A stretch of 64,000 nucleotides of DNA from Lichenicoccus roseus. Its GTDB lineage: Bacteria > Pseudomonadota > Alphaproteobacteria > Acetobacterales > Acetobacteraceae. Under the pieces are notes generated by a model. It had not been told where the DNA came from. It saw nothing but the letters and a program-made list of their open reading frames with translations, and ran no database searches. The translations under genes were made by a program, and so were the position numbers. Numbering within the stretch: the stretch's first letter is position 1; every line of letters starts with the position of its first letter. Below, piece by piece: positions 34,965 through 43,868 of this stretch. The DNA is taken from NCBI RefSeq assembly GCF_005844085.1, contig NZ_VCDI01000003.1, positions 1-64,000 on the forward strand. Reading direction: 5' to 3'.

Positions 34965-36770
34965 ATGACCACCACCGTCGATCATTCGGCGACGATCTCG
35001 GACGCCGACCTGGTGCGGCTGTCGCGCCAGCCGCTCGCGTTCATGTTCCGCTACGTGCGGCGCCACAAGGTGCAGCACATCGCCATCATGCTCTCCGTGA
35101 TCCTGGCGGTCGGCTGCGCGGTCGGCTCGTCCTACGCGGTGAACTTCCTGGTCGATACCCTGAACTCGCACAGGAACGGCCCGATGGGCCCGGTCTGGCG
35201 GGCGGTCGGGCTGCTCGGCGGGCTGATCGCCTTCGACAACATGGCCTGGCGCATCGGCGGCTGGATCTCGACCTACGCCTTCGTGACGGTCACCGGCGAC
35301 CTCAGGCGCGACCTGTTCCGGCACCTGACCGGCCACGCGCCGTCGTACTTCGCCGACCGCATGCCGGGTACCCTCGCAGGACGTATCTCCGCGACCGCGA
35401 CGGCGATGTTCACGCTCGAGAACCTGACCTTCTGGAACGTGCTGCCGCCGTGCCTCAACGTCGCCTTCTCAATCCTGCTGATGATCATCGTGAGTCCGCT
35501 GATGGCGGCGGTCCTGGTGGTGCTCGCCGGGCTGCTCTCGTGGCTGATGTTCAGCCTCGCCGCCGGCGGCCGTCCGCTGCACCATCGCTATGCCACCGAG
35601 GCGGCGCGGGTGGATGGCGAGCTGCTCGACGTCATCAACAACATGCCGCTGGTGCGCGCCTTCGGGGCGACCCATCGCGAGCGCCGCCGCTTCGGCGAGC
35701 GCATGAAGGGCGAGATGGACTGGCGCGGCCGCTCGCTGCGCTACCTGGAGAAGCTGCGCCTGGTGCACGCGCTGCTGACCGCGATCATGACCGCGGGCCT
35801 GCTGGTGTGGGCGATCCTGCTCTGGCACAGCCACAAGGCCAGCGTCGGCGAGGTGGTCATGGTGACCACGCTGGGGTTCATGATCCTGCATGGCACCCGG
35901 GATCTTGCGGTGGCGCTGGTCGAGACCATCCAGCACATGGCCCGCCTTGCGGAGGCGCTCGGTACCCTTCTGCTGCCGCACGACATGCCCGACGAGGCGG
36001 ATGCCACCGGCTTCAACGGGCCGCCGCGCGGCGAGGTGGTGTTCGACAACGTGACCTACGCCTATCCCGGCGGCAGCCCGATCCTGGATGGCTTCAACCT
36101 GCGCGTCGAAGGCGGCACCCGGGTCGGCCTGGTCGGACGTTCCGGTTCCGGCAAGACCACCGTGCTCGCCCTGCTGCAGCGGCTTCGCTACATCCAGGGC
36201 GGACGGCTGCTGATCGACGGCGTGGAGCTGCGCAGCCTGACCGAGGAGGCGCTGCGCTCGGTCATCTCGGTGGTGCCGCAGGATGTGTCGCTGTTCCATC
36301 GCTCGGTGATGGAGAACATCCGCTACGGCAAGCCGGAAGCGTCCGACGACGAGGTGCGGGTGGCCGCCGGGAATGCCGGCTGCAGCGACTTCATCGAGGC
36401 CATGCCGGAAGGCTACAGGACCGAGGTCGGCGATCGTGGCGTGAAGCTCTCGGGCGGCCAGCGCCAGCGCCTGGCCATTGCACGCGCGTTCCTGCGCAAC
36501 GCTCCCATCCTGCTGCTCGACGAGGCCACCAGCGCCTTGGATTCCGAGAGCGAGCAGAAGGTGCAGGAGGCGCTCGAACGGCTGATGGTCGGCCGCACGG
36601 TGATCGCGGTAGCGCACCGGCTCTCCACCCTGCGCGACTTCGACCGCATCATCGTGATGCAGTCCGGCCGGGTGCTGCAGGATGGCTCTCCCGCCCAGCT
36701 CGAACGCATCGAGGGGCCCTATCGCGACCTGCTTTCACTGCAGGCCGTCAGCCTGGAGGATGTCGCCTGA
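34965..36770 (+). CDS. ABC exporter, fused membrane and ATPase domains (MsbA/lipid-exporter type)
   Basis: A 601-residue half-transporter that should act as a homodimer. The membrane domain (about 1-330) has six hydrophobic segments; the coupling region includes DLRRDLFRHLTGHAPSYFAD. The ATPase has Walker A GRSGSGKTT at 391-399, Q-loop in VISVVPQDVSLFHRSV, signature LSGGQ at 495-499, Walker B ILLLDEATSALD and the switch His in AVAHRLSTL. ATP-driven export of a lipid-linked glycan, peptide or similar envelope component is likely given the neighbours, but the substrate is not shown. The ATG at 34965 has GGGGA 7 nt upstream. Confidence 0.9.
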   Translation: MTTTVDHSATISDADLVRLSRQPLAFMFRYVRRHKVQHIAIMLSVILAVGCAVGSSYAVNFLVDTLNSHRNGPMGPVWRAVGLLGGLIAFDNMAWRIGGWISTYAFVTVTGDLRRDLFRHLTGHAPSYFADRMPGTLAGRISATATAMFTLENLTFWNVLPPCLNVAFSILLMIIVSPLMAAVLVVLAGLLSWLMFSLAAGGRPLHHRYATEAARVDGELLDVINNMPLVRAFGATHRERRRFGERMKGEMDWRGRSLRYLEKLRLVHALLTAIMTAGLLVWAILLWHSHKASVGEVVMVTTLGFMILHGTRDLAVALVETIQHMARLAEALGTLLLPHDMPDEADATGFNGPPRGEVVFDNVTYAYPGGSPILDGFNLRVEGGTRVGLVGRSGSGKTTVLALLQRLRYIQGGRLLIDGVELRSLTEEALRSVISVVPQDVSLFHRSVMENIRYGKPEASDDEVRVAAGNAGCSDFIEAMPEGYRTEVGDRGVKLSGGQRQRLAIARAFLRNAPILLLDEATSALDSESEQKVQEALERLMVGRTVIAVAHRLSTLRDFDRIIVMQSGRVLQDGSPAQLERIEGPYRDLLSLQAVSLEDVA

Positions 36771-36780
36771 ACGTTTACAC

Positions 36781-36819
36781 ATCACAGACTTGTGATTGAA
36801 AGCGTTTTGATATCATAAT
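36781..36819 (+). promoter_or_regulatory. Promoter with overlapping inverted repeat, upstream of the GntR gene
   Basis: A rare AT-rich stretch. ATCACA-gact-TGTGAT (36781-36796) is a perfect 6-bp inverted repeat overlapping a -35-like TTGTGA (36790-36795); CATAAT (36814-36819) follows after 18 nt. The arrangement suits a promoter controlled by a repressor binding the repeat, possibly the GntR protein encoded just downstream. Confidence 0.45.
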
Positions 36820-36873
36820 AAACGATGCTCGCCCGAGCGTGGTGCCCGGGGTGCTTCAGGCGGACCGTCCTCC

Positions 36874-37623
36874 ATGAATTTCATCGTTCCGACAGAGGGT
36901 AACGGCAGGATGTTGCTGCCCCCCCGGCCGGCGGCCGCTGCCGATGGCACTGCGTTTGGCAACGCCGGGGGCGTGGCGCTCTCACGCGAGAACCTGAGCC
37001 AGAAGGCCTACCTGCGCATTCGCGCCTCGCTGATCTACAGCGAGCTGCGGCCCGGACAGAAGCTCATCCTGCGCCCGCTGGCCGCCGAGCTGGGGCTCAG
37101 CCCGACCCCGGTGCGCGAGGCGCTGTTGCGGCTGGTTTCCGAGCAGGCGCTGACCCTGGACGAGCGCGGCTCTGCCCTGGTGCCGGTGATCGGCCTGGAG
37201 GAGCTGCGCGAGATCGTCGAGATCCGCTCCGACCTCGAGGGTCGTGCCGCCTGCCGCGCCGCGCAGCGTGCCAGCGATGCCGAGATCAACCAGGCCGCCG
37301 AGCTCGCCGACCGCTATGGCCGCGCGGCCGCGGCTGGCGAGCGCGCGGCGATGCTCGAGCATAACGCCGACCTGCACCGGATGGTGTGCCGCATTGCCCG
37401 GGCGCCGCTGATCCTGCGCATCCTCGAGGGCATCTGGATGCGGATCGGCCCGGTCTATGCGCTCACCAACTCGGACACTCCGGAGCCGGTCGCCCGCCAC
37501 CCGCATGACGACCTCATCGATGCGCTGCGCTCGCATGACGGCGATGCGGCCCGGGCGGCGGCGATCGCCGATATCCGGCACGGCTCGGCGGCGCTGGAGG
37601 CGTCCCTGGCCGAGGTGGCCTGA
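36874..37623 (+). CDS. GntR-family transcriptional regulator, FCD (FadR-like) subfamily
   Basis: A 249-residue DNA-binding regulator. The winged helix (about 45-110) shows AYLRIRASLIYSELRPGQKL and the recognition part LAAELGLSPTPVREALLRL. The FCD effector domain follows, with the metal-ligand pattern EIVEIRSDLEGRA, HNADLHRMVCRIA and HPHDDLIDALRSHD. About 40 low-complexity residues precede the DNA-binding domain, so an ATG at 36910 is also possible; neither has a strong ribosome site. Members usually respond to small carboxylates. The target is unknown, but the inverted repeat upstream suggests autoregulation. Confidence 0.88.
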   Translation: MNFIVPTEGNGRMLLPPRPAAAADGTAFGNAGGVALSRENLSQKAYLRIRASLIYSELRPGQKLILRPLAAELGLSPTPVREALLRLVSEQALTLDERGSALVPVIGLEELREIVEIRSDLEGRAACRAAQRASDAEINQAAELADRYGRAAAAGERAAMLEHNADLHRMVCRIARAPLILRILEGIWMRIGPVYALTNSDTPEPVARHPHDDLIDALRSHDGDAARAAAIADIRHGSAALEASLAEVA

Positions 37624-37648
37624 CGGCTCGCCAGCCTGGGCCGGGGCG

Positions 37649-38110
37649 TCAACGGCTGCGGTCCAGCGTCATCCAGCTGCTGTCGGTGGGGTCCTGGCGG
37701 AAGCCGTAGCGCGCATAGAGCGAGTGCGCATCGGCGGTCCTGAGCGTCCAGTGCCCGACGGTGGCGAGCCCGGGATGGGAGAGGATGGTCTCCACCAGTG
37801 CGCGGCCGAGACCGAGGCCGCGTGATCCGGGGTGGACGAAGACATCGCCCAGGTGAGCGCGCAGCGCGTAGTCGGTAAGCAGCCGTCCGAAACCCACCTG
37901 GCGCTCGTCGGGCGCGTAGATCCCGAACGGCAGGCAGTTCGTCCAGCTCCGCAGCAGCAGCGAAGGCGGCATGTCCACCGCCCAGTAGGTCTGGGCGAGG
38001 GAGGCCAGGACCATCTCCATGTCGATCCGGCCACGATCGTCGCTGATGGCATGGCCACTGGCGAGCACCACCTCATGTGCCGTCCGGGTCGGCGATCCGA
38101 GCCGGAGCAT
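37649..38110 (-). CDS. GNAT-family N-acetyltransferase
   Basis: A 153-residue acetyl-CoA-dependent acyltransferase. The acetyl-CoA motif is DVFVHPGSRGLGLGRALVET near 88-107, preceded by QVGFGRLLTDYALRAHLGDV, and followed by WTLRTADAHSLYARYGF, the usual GNAT end. It resembles the YhbS/RimI-like small-molecule acetylases; the acceptor is unknown. It begins 11 nt after minE on the same strand and may be transcribed with minCDE. It is convergent with the GntR gene. Confidence 0.85.
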   Translation of the reverse strand: MLRLGSPTRTAHEVVLASGHAISDDRGRIDMEMVLASLAQTYWAVDMPPSLLLRSWTNCLPFGIYAPDERQVGFGRLLTDYALRAHLGDVFVHPGSRGLGLGRALVETILSHPGLATVGHWTLRTADAHSLYARYGFRQDPTDSSWMTLDRSR

Positions 38111-38121
38111 CGGGCCGCTGC

Positions 38122-38472
38122 CTAGTGAGAGGCCGCTTCGGGCTCCGCCTTGTCGGCGCCGCTCTTGCTGTCGGCTTCTTCGGCCGTATGCGCGGCACCC
38201 CCGTTCGGCTTAGCCGCCGCGAGCTTCAGGCCGGGCACCTCGATATCGATCTCGAGGGTGGAGACCGAGGCGCCGCGATCCAGCTTCACCTGCACCTTGT
38301 CGCGGTCGATCGTGACATGCCGCGCGATCACCTCGAGGATCTCCTCGCGCAGCTTGGCGATCAGCTCGGACTGGCCCTCGCCATTGGTGCGCTCGTGCGC
38401 CAGCAGGATCTGCAACCGGTCGCGCGCGACCGGCGCCGAGTTCTTGCGGGTGAAAAAGCTCAGGAGGCTCAT
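38122..38472 (-). CDS. minE: Cell division topological specificity factor MinE
   Basis: A 116-residue protein that stimulates MinD ATPase and drives pole-to-pole oscillation so that FtsZ assembles at midcell. The N-terminal membrane/MinD-binding part is [20 protein letters not shown]; the topological domain includes [13 protein letters not shown] and the beta-strand VQVKLDRG. The last 30 or so residues are an Ala/Glu/Lys-rich hydrophilic tail, making it longer than the 88-residue E. coli protein. The ATG overlaps the minD stop. Confidence 0.94.
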   Translation of the reverse strand: MSLLSFFTRKNSAPVARDRLQILLAHERTNGEGQSELIAKLREEILEVIARHVTIDRDKVQVKLDRGASVSTLEIDIEVPGLKLAAAKPNGGAAHTAEEADSKSGADKAEPEAASH

Positions 38473-39284
38473 GCGACCCTCCACTTGAACCACTTGCCGA
38501 ACAGGCCACGGCGCTCGCTCGGCACGCTCATCTCCAGCGTCTCGCCCTGCAGCCGGCGGACCGCGTCGAAATAGGCCCGCGCCGGCGCGCTCTCGGGATT
38601 GGACAGCGTCACCGGCGAGCCGAGGTTGGACGCGCGCAGCACCTCCTCGCTCTCGGGGATGATGCCGAGCAGCGGGATCGACAGGATCTCCAGCACGTCC
38701 TCGGTGCGCAGCATCTCGCCGCGAGCCGCACGCGCCGGGTCGTAGCGGGTCAGCAGCAGGTGCTTGTCGATCTTCTGGCCATTCTTGGCGCGCAGCGTGG
38801 TGCTGTCCAGCATGCCGATGATGCGGTCGCTGTCGCGCACCGAGGACACCTCCGGGTTGGTCACCACCACCGCCTCGTCGGCATGGTACATCGCCATCTG
38901 CGCTCCCTTCTCGATGCCGGCCGGGCTGTCGCAGACCACCCAGTCGAACTTCTCGCGCAGCTCGGCGATCACCCGCGCGACGCCGTCCGGGGTGAGGGCG
39001 TCCTTGTCGCGGGTCTGCGAGGCCGGCAGGATGGAGAGCGTGTCGACCCGCTTGTCGCGGATCAGCGCCTGGCTCAGCTTGGCATCGCCCTGCACCACGT
39101 TGATCAGGTCGAACACCACCCGGCGCTCGGCCCCCATGACGAGGTCGAGGTTGCGCAGGCCGACATCGAAATCGACCACCACGACGTTCTTGCCGCTCTG
39201 CGCGAGGGCCGCCCCGATGGCCGCGGTCGAGGTCGTCTTGCCGACGCCGCCCTTGCCCGATGTGACGACCAGAACCTTGGCCAT
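38469..39284 (-). CDS. minD: Septum site-determining protein MinD
   Basis: A 271-residue membrane-associated ATPase that recruits MinC and MinE. The deviant Walker A GKGGVGKT is at 10-17, with [14 protein letters not shown] as the next conserved block, [15 protein letters not shown] as switch II, and a C-terminal amphipathic membrane-targeting helix [12 protein letters not shown]. Full length for the family, lying 24 nt after minC and overlapping minE. Confidence 0.97.
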   Translation of the reverse strand: MAKVLVVTSGKGGVGKTTSTAAIGAALAQSGKNVVVVDFDVGLRNLDLVMGAERRVVFDLINVVQGDAKLSQALIRDKRVDTLSILPASQTRDKDALTPDGVARVIAELREKFDWVVCDSPAGIEKGAQMAMYHADEAVVVTNPEVSSVRDSDRIIGMLDSTTLRAKNGQKIDKHLLLTRYDPARAARGEMLRTEDVLEILSIPLLGIIPESEEVLRASNLGSPVTLSNPESAPARAYFDAVRRLQGETLEMSVPSERRGLFGKWFKWRVA

Positions 39285-39308
39285 AGTCCCTCCCTCTTGT
39301 GTCTTGAT

Positions 39309-40058
39309 CTAGTCGAGCGGAAGCAGCACGAGCGTTTCGCCGTCGAGCCTGGTCTGCGTGCTCTTGCCGAGCAGCCCGGCCGGCATGTCCTCGGCGGTCA
39401 TGTAGTAGCCGTCGATGGCGATCAGCTCGGCGTTCATGCGGCGGCACAGGATGCGGGCGTCGCGGTTGCCGGAAAGGCCCGCCACCGCGCGGCCGCGCAG
39501 GGTGCCGTAGATGTGGATCGACCCGCCGGCGGCGATCTCCGCCCCGGACGCCACCGACCCGATGACGATGACGTCGCCCTCGGCATAGACGATCGACTGG
39601 CCCGAGCGTACCGGCTCCTCGATGAGCAGCGACGGCGCCGCGCGCGCCGCTTCCTGCAGTCCCGCAGCGCCTCCCGCGGCATCCGCCTGTCCACCTTCGA
39701 CGTCGTCCGGCACCTCGAGCGCGCCGACGGCACGGCCACCCGAAAACCCCTCCGGCCAATCCCAGCCCTCGGTGGCAGGCCAGGACTGGTCTGCCCCTTC
39801 GATGGCGATCAGCCGCACGCCGCGATCCGCCAGCGCCGGCAGCAGTTCGGCGATCCCCTCGTCGGACGGATCGAGCAGGCCGCAATCCAGGATCACCGGA
39901 CGGCCGGCGAAGAAGCTGGCGGAGCGGGCGATCTGCGCGTCGAGGCCGAGCAGCCACGAGGCCAGCGGCGGCTCCGGCGACAGCACCAGGGCCATGAACG
40001 AGCGGCCGCGCACGCGAATCTGTGGCAGGGCGGCTGGAAGGTGCTGGGTATCGGACAC
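39309..40058 (-). CDS. minC: Septum site-determining protein MinC
   Basis: A 249-residue inhibitor of FtsZ polymerisation. The N-terminal domain (about 10-110) covers [20 protein letters not shown] and [11 protein letters not shown] long Gly/Ala/Glu linker follows. The C-terminal beta-helix (about 145-249) binds MinD and shows [40 protein letters not shown] and [19 protein letters not shown]. First gene of minCDE, divergent from a GST gene across 175 nt in which I see no clear promoter. Confidence 0.94.
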   Translation of the reverse strand: MSDTQHLPAALPQIRVRGRSFMALVLSPEPPLASWLLGLDAQIARSASFFAGRPVILDCGLLDPSDEGIAELLPALADRGVRLIAIEGADQSWPATEGWDWPEGFSGGRAVGALEVPDDVEGGQADAAGGAAGLQEAARAAPSLLIEEPVRSGQSIVYAEGDVIVIGSVASGAEIAAGGSIHIYGTLRGRAVAGLSGNRDARILCRRMNAELIAIDGYYMTAEDMPAGLLGKSTQTRLDGETLVLLPLD

Positions 40059-40233
40059 TGGCTGCGACTATCCGCCTGCACGGGCGTGGTCAATCACAAA
40101 GCGGTCATACGTTGCAACAGAGGGCGGCGACGGCGTGCGAGCCGGTCGCGGCGGCGGACGGACCGCCCGATTTCCGGGCTTCGCAAGTGCCACGGCGATG
40201 GCGGTCCGGGTTGGGATGAAATAATTTCCGGCG

Positions 40234-40902
40234 ATGCGAATCCTGCACCACCTCCCGCTCTCCCCGTTCTCGCGCAAGGTCCGCCTGGTGCTGAGCGAGA
40301 AGCGGCTGCCCTTCGAGCTCCGGACCGAGAAGCTGTCCGAGCGCCGGCCGGAATACCTGGCGCTCAACCCGGCCAACACGGTGCCGATGCTGGTCGAGGA
40401 GAGCGGACTGGCGATCCCGGATTCCGGGGTGATCTGCGAGTACCTGGAGGAGGCGTATCCCGATACGCCGCTGCTCGGACGCACGCTCGGCGAGCGGGTC
40501 GAGATCCGCCGGCTGGTCGCCTGGTTCGACGGCAAGTTCAACCTGGAGGTCACCCGCAACCTGGTGGGCGAGAAGATCACCAAGCGCATGGTCGGGCGCG
40601 GCAACCCCGATGCCGGCGCACTCCGGGCCGGCTATGCCAACGTGTCCGGCCATCTCGACTATATCGGCTGGCTGGCGGAGAACCGGAAATGGCTGGCAGG
40701 GGCCAACCTGTCGCTCGCCGACTTCGCAGCCGCCGCGCACTTGTCGTCGCTGGACTATATAGGCGACATCGACTGGAGCCTGTCGCCACCGACCCGCGAC
40801 TGGTACGCCCGCATGAAGTCGCGCCCGAGCTTCCGGTCCATCCTGAACGACCGCATCACCGGCATCGTGCCGCCGCCGCACTATGCCGATCTCGATTTCT
40901 GA
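40234..40902 (+). CDS. Glutathione S-transferase family protein
   Basis: A 222-residue cytoplasmic protein. The thioredoxin-like N-domain starts MRILHHLPLSPFSRKVRLVL and contains the cis-proline/gamma-Glu site in NTVPMLVEESGLAIPDSGVI. The all-helical C-domain includes KWLAGANLSLADFAAAAHLS, the GST N-cap/hydrophobic staple region. It belongs to the broad FtsZ-associated/beta-like alphaproteobacterial group with Ser rather than Cys at the N-terminal site (S10PFS13). Substrates unknown. Ends 10 nt before the next gene, so the two likely form an operon. Confidence 0.87.
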   Translation: MRILHHLPLSPFSRKVRLVLSEKRLPFELRTEKLSERRPEYLALNPANTVPMLVEESGLAIPDSGVICEYLEEAYPDTPLLGRTLGERVEIRRLVAWFDGKFNLEVTRNLVGEKITKRMVGRGNPDAGALRAGYANVSGHLDYIGWLAENRKWLAGANLSLADFAAAAHLSSLDYIGDIDWSLSPPTRDWYARMKSRPSFRSILNDRITGIVPPPHYADLDF

Positions 40903-40912
40903 CAGCCGGACG

Positions 40913-41794
40913 ATGAGCGTCGCACCCCCCACCCTGCTGGTATTCGGACTGGGCTACGCCGCCACCGCCACCGGCATGCTGGCGGTCGAAGCCGGCTGGC
41001 GGGTAATCGGCACCACCGGCCGGCCACACTCCGGCGACGGCATCGAGCGGATCGCCTTCGAGGATGCCGCGCCGGCGCTGGGCGAGGCAAGCCACCTGCT
41101 GGTCTCGGTGCCGCCGCGCGATGCGGAGGGCCGCGATGTCGATCCGGTGCTGGCGCGCTACGGCGATGCGGTCCGGGCCGCGCCGGGGCTGCGCTGGATC
41201 GGCTACTACTCGACCACCGGGATCTATGGCGACCGCGGCGGCGGCTGGGTCGACGAGAGCAGCGAACCCGATCCCACTTCCCCTCGCGCGCGTCGCCGCA
41301 TCGAGGCGGAGCAGGCCTGGACCGCTATCGCCGGGACCGCCACCGGCGGCGTCATCGACCTCTTGCGCATCGCCGGCATCTACGGTCCCGGGCGCAGCGT
41401 CTTCGACAGCCTGCGCGCCGGCACCGCGCGCCGGACCATCGCCCCGGGCCACTGCTTCGGCCGCATCCACCGCGAGGACATCGCCGGCGCCACCTTCGCC
41501 GCCATGCGGCGCCTGCCGGCCGGGCGCCGGGTGCTCAACCTCGCCGACGACCTGCCCGAGGAGAGCGCGGTGGTGACCTCCCACGCGGCATACCTGCTCG
41601 GGATGCCCGAGCCCGAGGGGGTGGAACTGGCGCGAGCCTGGCCGACGATGAGCCCGATGGCGCGCTCGTTCTGGGCTGACAACCGCAAGGTGGCCAGCGC
41701 CGTGACCCAGCAGGCGCTCGGCTATCGCTGGCGCTATCCGACCTTCCGGGAGGGACTGGCTGCCATTCTTGCGGCCGAAGCCGACGCGGCCTGA
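40913..41794 (+). CDS. SDR-family NAD(P)-dependent epimerase-like protein (YeeZ-like)
   Basis: A 293-residue extended SDR. The Rossmann start is LLVFGLGYAATATGMLAVEA with GxGxxA spacing. Later come LRWIGYYSTTGIYGDRGGGW, the usual SDR STTGVYG block, and LLRIAGIYGPGRSVFDSLR. The catalytic YxxxK is not obvious, as in other YeeZ-like members. The ATG at 40913 is supported by GGA 4 nt upstream, and the first Rossmann strand begins 7 residues later. Role unknown; probably nucleotide-sugar or small-molecule metabolism. Confidence 0.8.
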   Translation: MSVAPPTLLVFGLGYAATATGMLAVEAGWRVIGTTGRPHSGDGIERIAFEDAAPALGEASHLLVSVPPRDAEGRDVDPVLARYGDAVRAAPGLRWIGYYSTTGIYGDRGGGWVDESSEPDPTSPRARRRIEAEQAWTAIAGTATGGVIDLLRIAGIYGPGRSVFDSLRAGTARRTIAPGHCFGRIHREDIAGATFAAMRRLPAGRRVLNLADDLPEESAVVTSHAAYLLGMPEPEGVELARAWPTMSPMARSFWADNRKVASAVTQQALGYRWRYPTFREGLAAILAAEADAA

Positions 41795-41798
41795 GCGA

Positions 41799-42560
41799 TC
41801 AGGCCGGCTGGCAGAGCGCGTCGAGCGCCGCCGTCATCAAGGCGAGATCGTTCCGGCGCGACAGGCGGTGGTCGCCATCCTTGACCAGGGTCAGCTGCAC
41901 GTCGTCCGCCGCGAGCCGCCCGGCGAGTTGCAGGCTGTCCTGCCACGGCACGTCGTCATCGCGCTGGCCGTGCAGGATCCTGACCGGGCAGCGTATCCCG
42001 ATCGGCTCGTGCAGCAGGCAATGCCGCTCGCCATCCTCCAGCATCCGCCGGGTGATCGGGATCGGCTCGCCGTAGCGGCTCGGACGCTGCCAGACGCCGT
42101 CGCGGTCGAGTGCCTGCCTGGCTTCCGGCGGCAGCCGTGCCGCCACCCGCCGGGTCATGTCCGGTGCCGGCGCCACCAGCACCAGCCCGGCAATCCGGTC
42201 CGGGTGGGCAAGCGCCAGCAGCAGTGCGATCCAGCCGCCGATCGAGGAGCCGACCACCACGATCCTCTCTGACCGGACCTGTCCGCAGGCGAGCAGGGCA
42301 TCGTCAAGCCAGACGCCGATGGTGCCGTCGGCGAAGCGGCCGCCGCTGTCGCCATGGCCGGAGGCGTCGTAGCGCAGGAACTCGCGGCCGTGCGCCCTGG
42401 CATGGCCGGCCAGGTGCGCCGCCTTCTCGCCCTGCATGGTGCTCATCAGCCCGTGCAGGAACAGGATCGCCGGGCCGTCGCCCGGTTGCCGCCGCGCCGC
42501 CAGCCGTACTCCGTCGGGCCGCAGGATCTCGATCGTGTCCGGGAGGGCTGCATCCTGCAT
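41799..42560 (-). CDS. Alpha/beta hydrolase
   Basis: A 253-residue serine hydrolase. The oxyanion segment is AILFLHGLMSTMQGEKAAHL, the nucleophile elbow VVVGSSIGGWIALLL (Ser), the acid is expected in HGQRDDDVPW and the His in VKDGDHRLSRRND. The pattern LRYDASGHGDSGGRF matches the ABHD10/YqiA-like thioesterase-esterase group. The start is uncertain: ATG at 42560 fits the family; ATG at 42584 has a GGGAA close upstream. It converges with the SDR gene, the two stops being 5 nt apart. Confidence 0.85.
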   Translation of the reverse strand: MQDAALPDTIEILRPDGVRLAARRQPGDGPAILFLHGLMSTMQGEKAAHLAGHARAHGREFLRYDASGHGDSGGRFADGTIGVWLDDALLACGQVRSERIVVVGSSIGGWIALLLALAHPDRIAGLVLVAPAPDMTRRVAARLPPEARQALDRDGVWQRPSRYGEPIPITRRMLEDGERHCLLHEPIGIRCPVRILHGQRDDDVPWQDSLQLAGRLAADDVQLTLVKDGDHRLSRRNDLALMTAALDALCQPA

Positions 42561-42656
42561 GCGGGTGCAACAGCCTCCCACCATCGCCGTTCCCGTCCAG
42601 ATCGTTGCGATTCCGCACGGGACAAGCCGCCCGGGCGCGTGCTATGGCGCCCGGCG

Positions 42657-43868
42657 ATGTCGTCCAGCTCCCCGCCCGCGAAACCCCCTTCCGTGCAAGG
42701 TCGGCCTCCGGTGATCCTGCAGGTGCTCCCGTCGCTGCAGGCGGGTGGCGTCGAGCGCGGCACCATCGAGATGGTGCGTGCCATCGCGCAGGCGGGCGGC
42801 ACGCCGCTGGTGGCGAGTGCCGGTGGCCGCATGGTCTCGCAGGTCGCGCGCGCCGGCGGCCGCCACGTCACGCTGCGCCTGATGACCAAGGACCCGCTCG
42901 GCATCTGGATGAATGCGTGGCGGCTGGCGAGGCTGATCCGGCGCGAGCGGGTCGACCTGGTGCATGCGCGGTCGCGCGCGCCGGCCTGGTCGGCGTGGCT
43001 GGCGGCGCGTCGCACCGGGGCCGCCTTCGTCACCACCTGGCACGGCGCCTACAGCGAGAACCTGCCTTTCAAGAAGCGCTACAACTCCATCATGGCGCGC
43101 GGCGAGCGGGTGATCGCCATCAGCCGCTTCGTCGCCGAGCGGCTGCGGTCCGACTATGCCGTCGGCCCGGACCGGCTGCGCATCATCCCGCGCGGCGCCG
43201 ATCTCGCCGCCTTCGATCCGGCGGCGATCCGGGGCGACCGGCTGCACGCCCTGGCGTCGGACTGGAACCTGCCGTTCGGCGCCAAGGTGATCATGCTGGC
43301 TGGCAGGATTACCCCGTGGAAAGGCCACGAGCTGCTGCTGCGGGCGCTCGCCCGGTTGCCGGCGGACGCGCCGGACTGGGTCTGCGTGCTGGTCGGGCCG
43401 CGCCAGCGCGAGGGCACCCACGCCAATGCGCTGCTGGCGCAGGCGCACGAACTCGGCCTGATGAAGCGGCTGCGGTTCGCCGGTCATTGCGAAGACATGC
43501 CGGCCGCCTACGCGCTCGCCGACCTGGTGGTCATGCCGTCGCTGAAGCCGGAGCCGTTCGGACGGGTGGTGATAGAGGCACAGGCGATGGGGCGGCCGGT
43601 GCTGGTGGCGGGCCACGGCGGCGCCATGGAAACCGTCGAGGATGGCGTCAGCGGTGTGGTGTTCCCGCCCGGCGATGTCGACGCCCTGGCGCAGGGCCTC
43701 GCCCGCCTGCTGGCGCTGGATCCGGCAGAGCGCGCCACTTTCGCCGAGCAGGCGCGGGCGCATGTCGCCGAGCATTACTGCCTGCAGGCAATGCAGCGTT
43801 CGACGCTGGCGGTGTACGACGAACTGCTCGGCCGCCAACCCGATCCCCCACGATGGCGCGGATCCTGA
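42657..43868 (+). CDS. Glycosyltransferase family 4 protein (LPS/EPS type)
   Basis: A 403-residue GT-B enzyme. N-domain: VILQVLPSLQAGGVERGTIE, a classical sugar-transferase opening, then VDLVHARSRAPAWSAWLAAR and FVTTWHGAYSENLPFK. C-domain: VIMLAGRITPWKGHELLLRA, CEDMPAAYALADLVVMPSLK and EPFGRVVIEAQAMGRPVLVA (the EX7E catalytic pair). It overlaps the GT9 gene by 16 nt, so the two act in one operon, most likely on LPS core or a surface polysaccharide. Sugar specificity cannot be deduced. Confidence 0.9.
   Translation: MSSSSPPAKPPSVQGRPPVILQVLPSLQAGGVERGTIEMVRAIAQAGGTPLVASAGGRMVSQVARAGGRHVTLRLMTKDPLGIWMNAWRLARLIRRERVDLVHARSRAPAWSAWLAARRTGAAFVTTWHGAYSENLPFKKRYNSIMARGERVIAISRFVAERLRSDYAVGPDRLRIIPRGADLAAFDPAAIRGDRLHALASDWNLPFGAKVIMLAGRITPWKGHELLLRALARLPADAPDWVCVLVGPRQREGTHANALLAQAHELGLMKRLRFAGHCEDMPAAYALADLVVMPSLKPEPFGRVVIEAQAMGRPVLVAGHGGAMETVEDGVSGVVFPPGDVDALAQGLARLLALDPAERATFAEQARAHVAEHYCLQAMQRSTLAVYDELLGRQPDPPRWRGS

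Noticed and set aside
34822-34968. A 48-codon frame overlapping the ABC exporter start as ATGA
   Set aside because: It has no Shine-Dalgarno and low-complexity Ser/Gly/Ala content, and the exporter has its own well-placed ribosome site.
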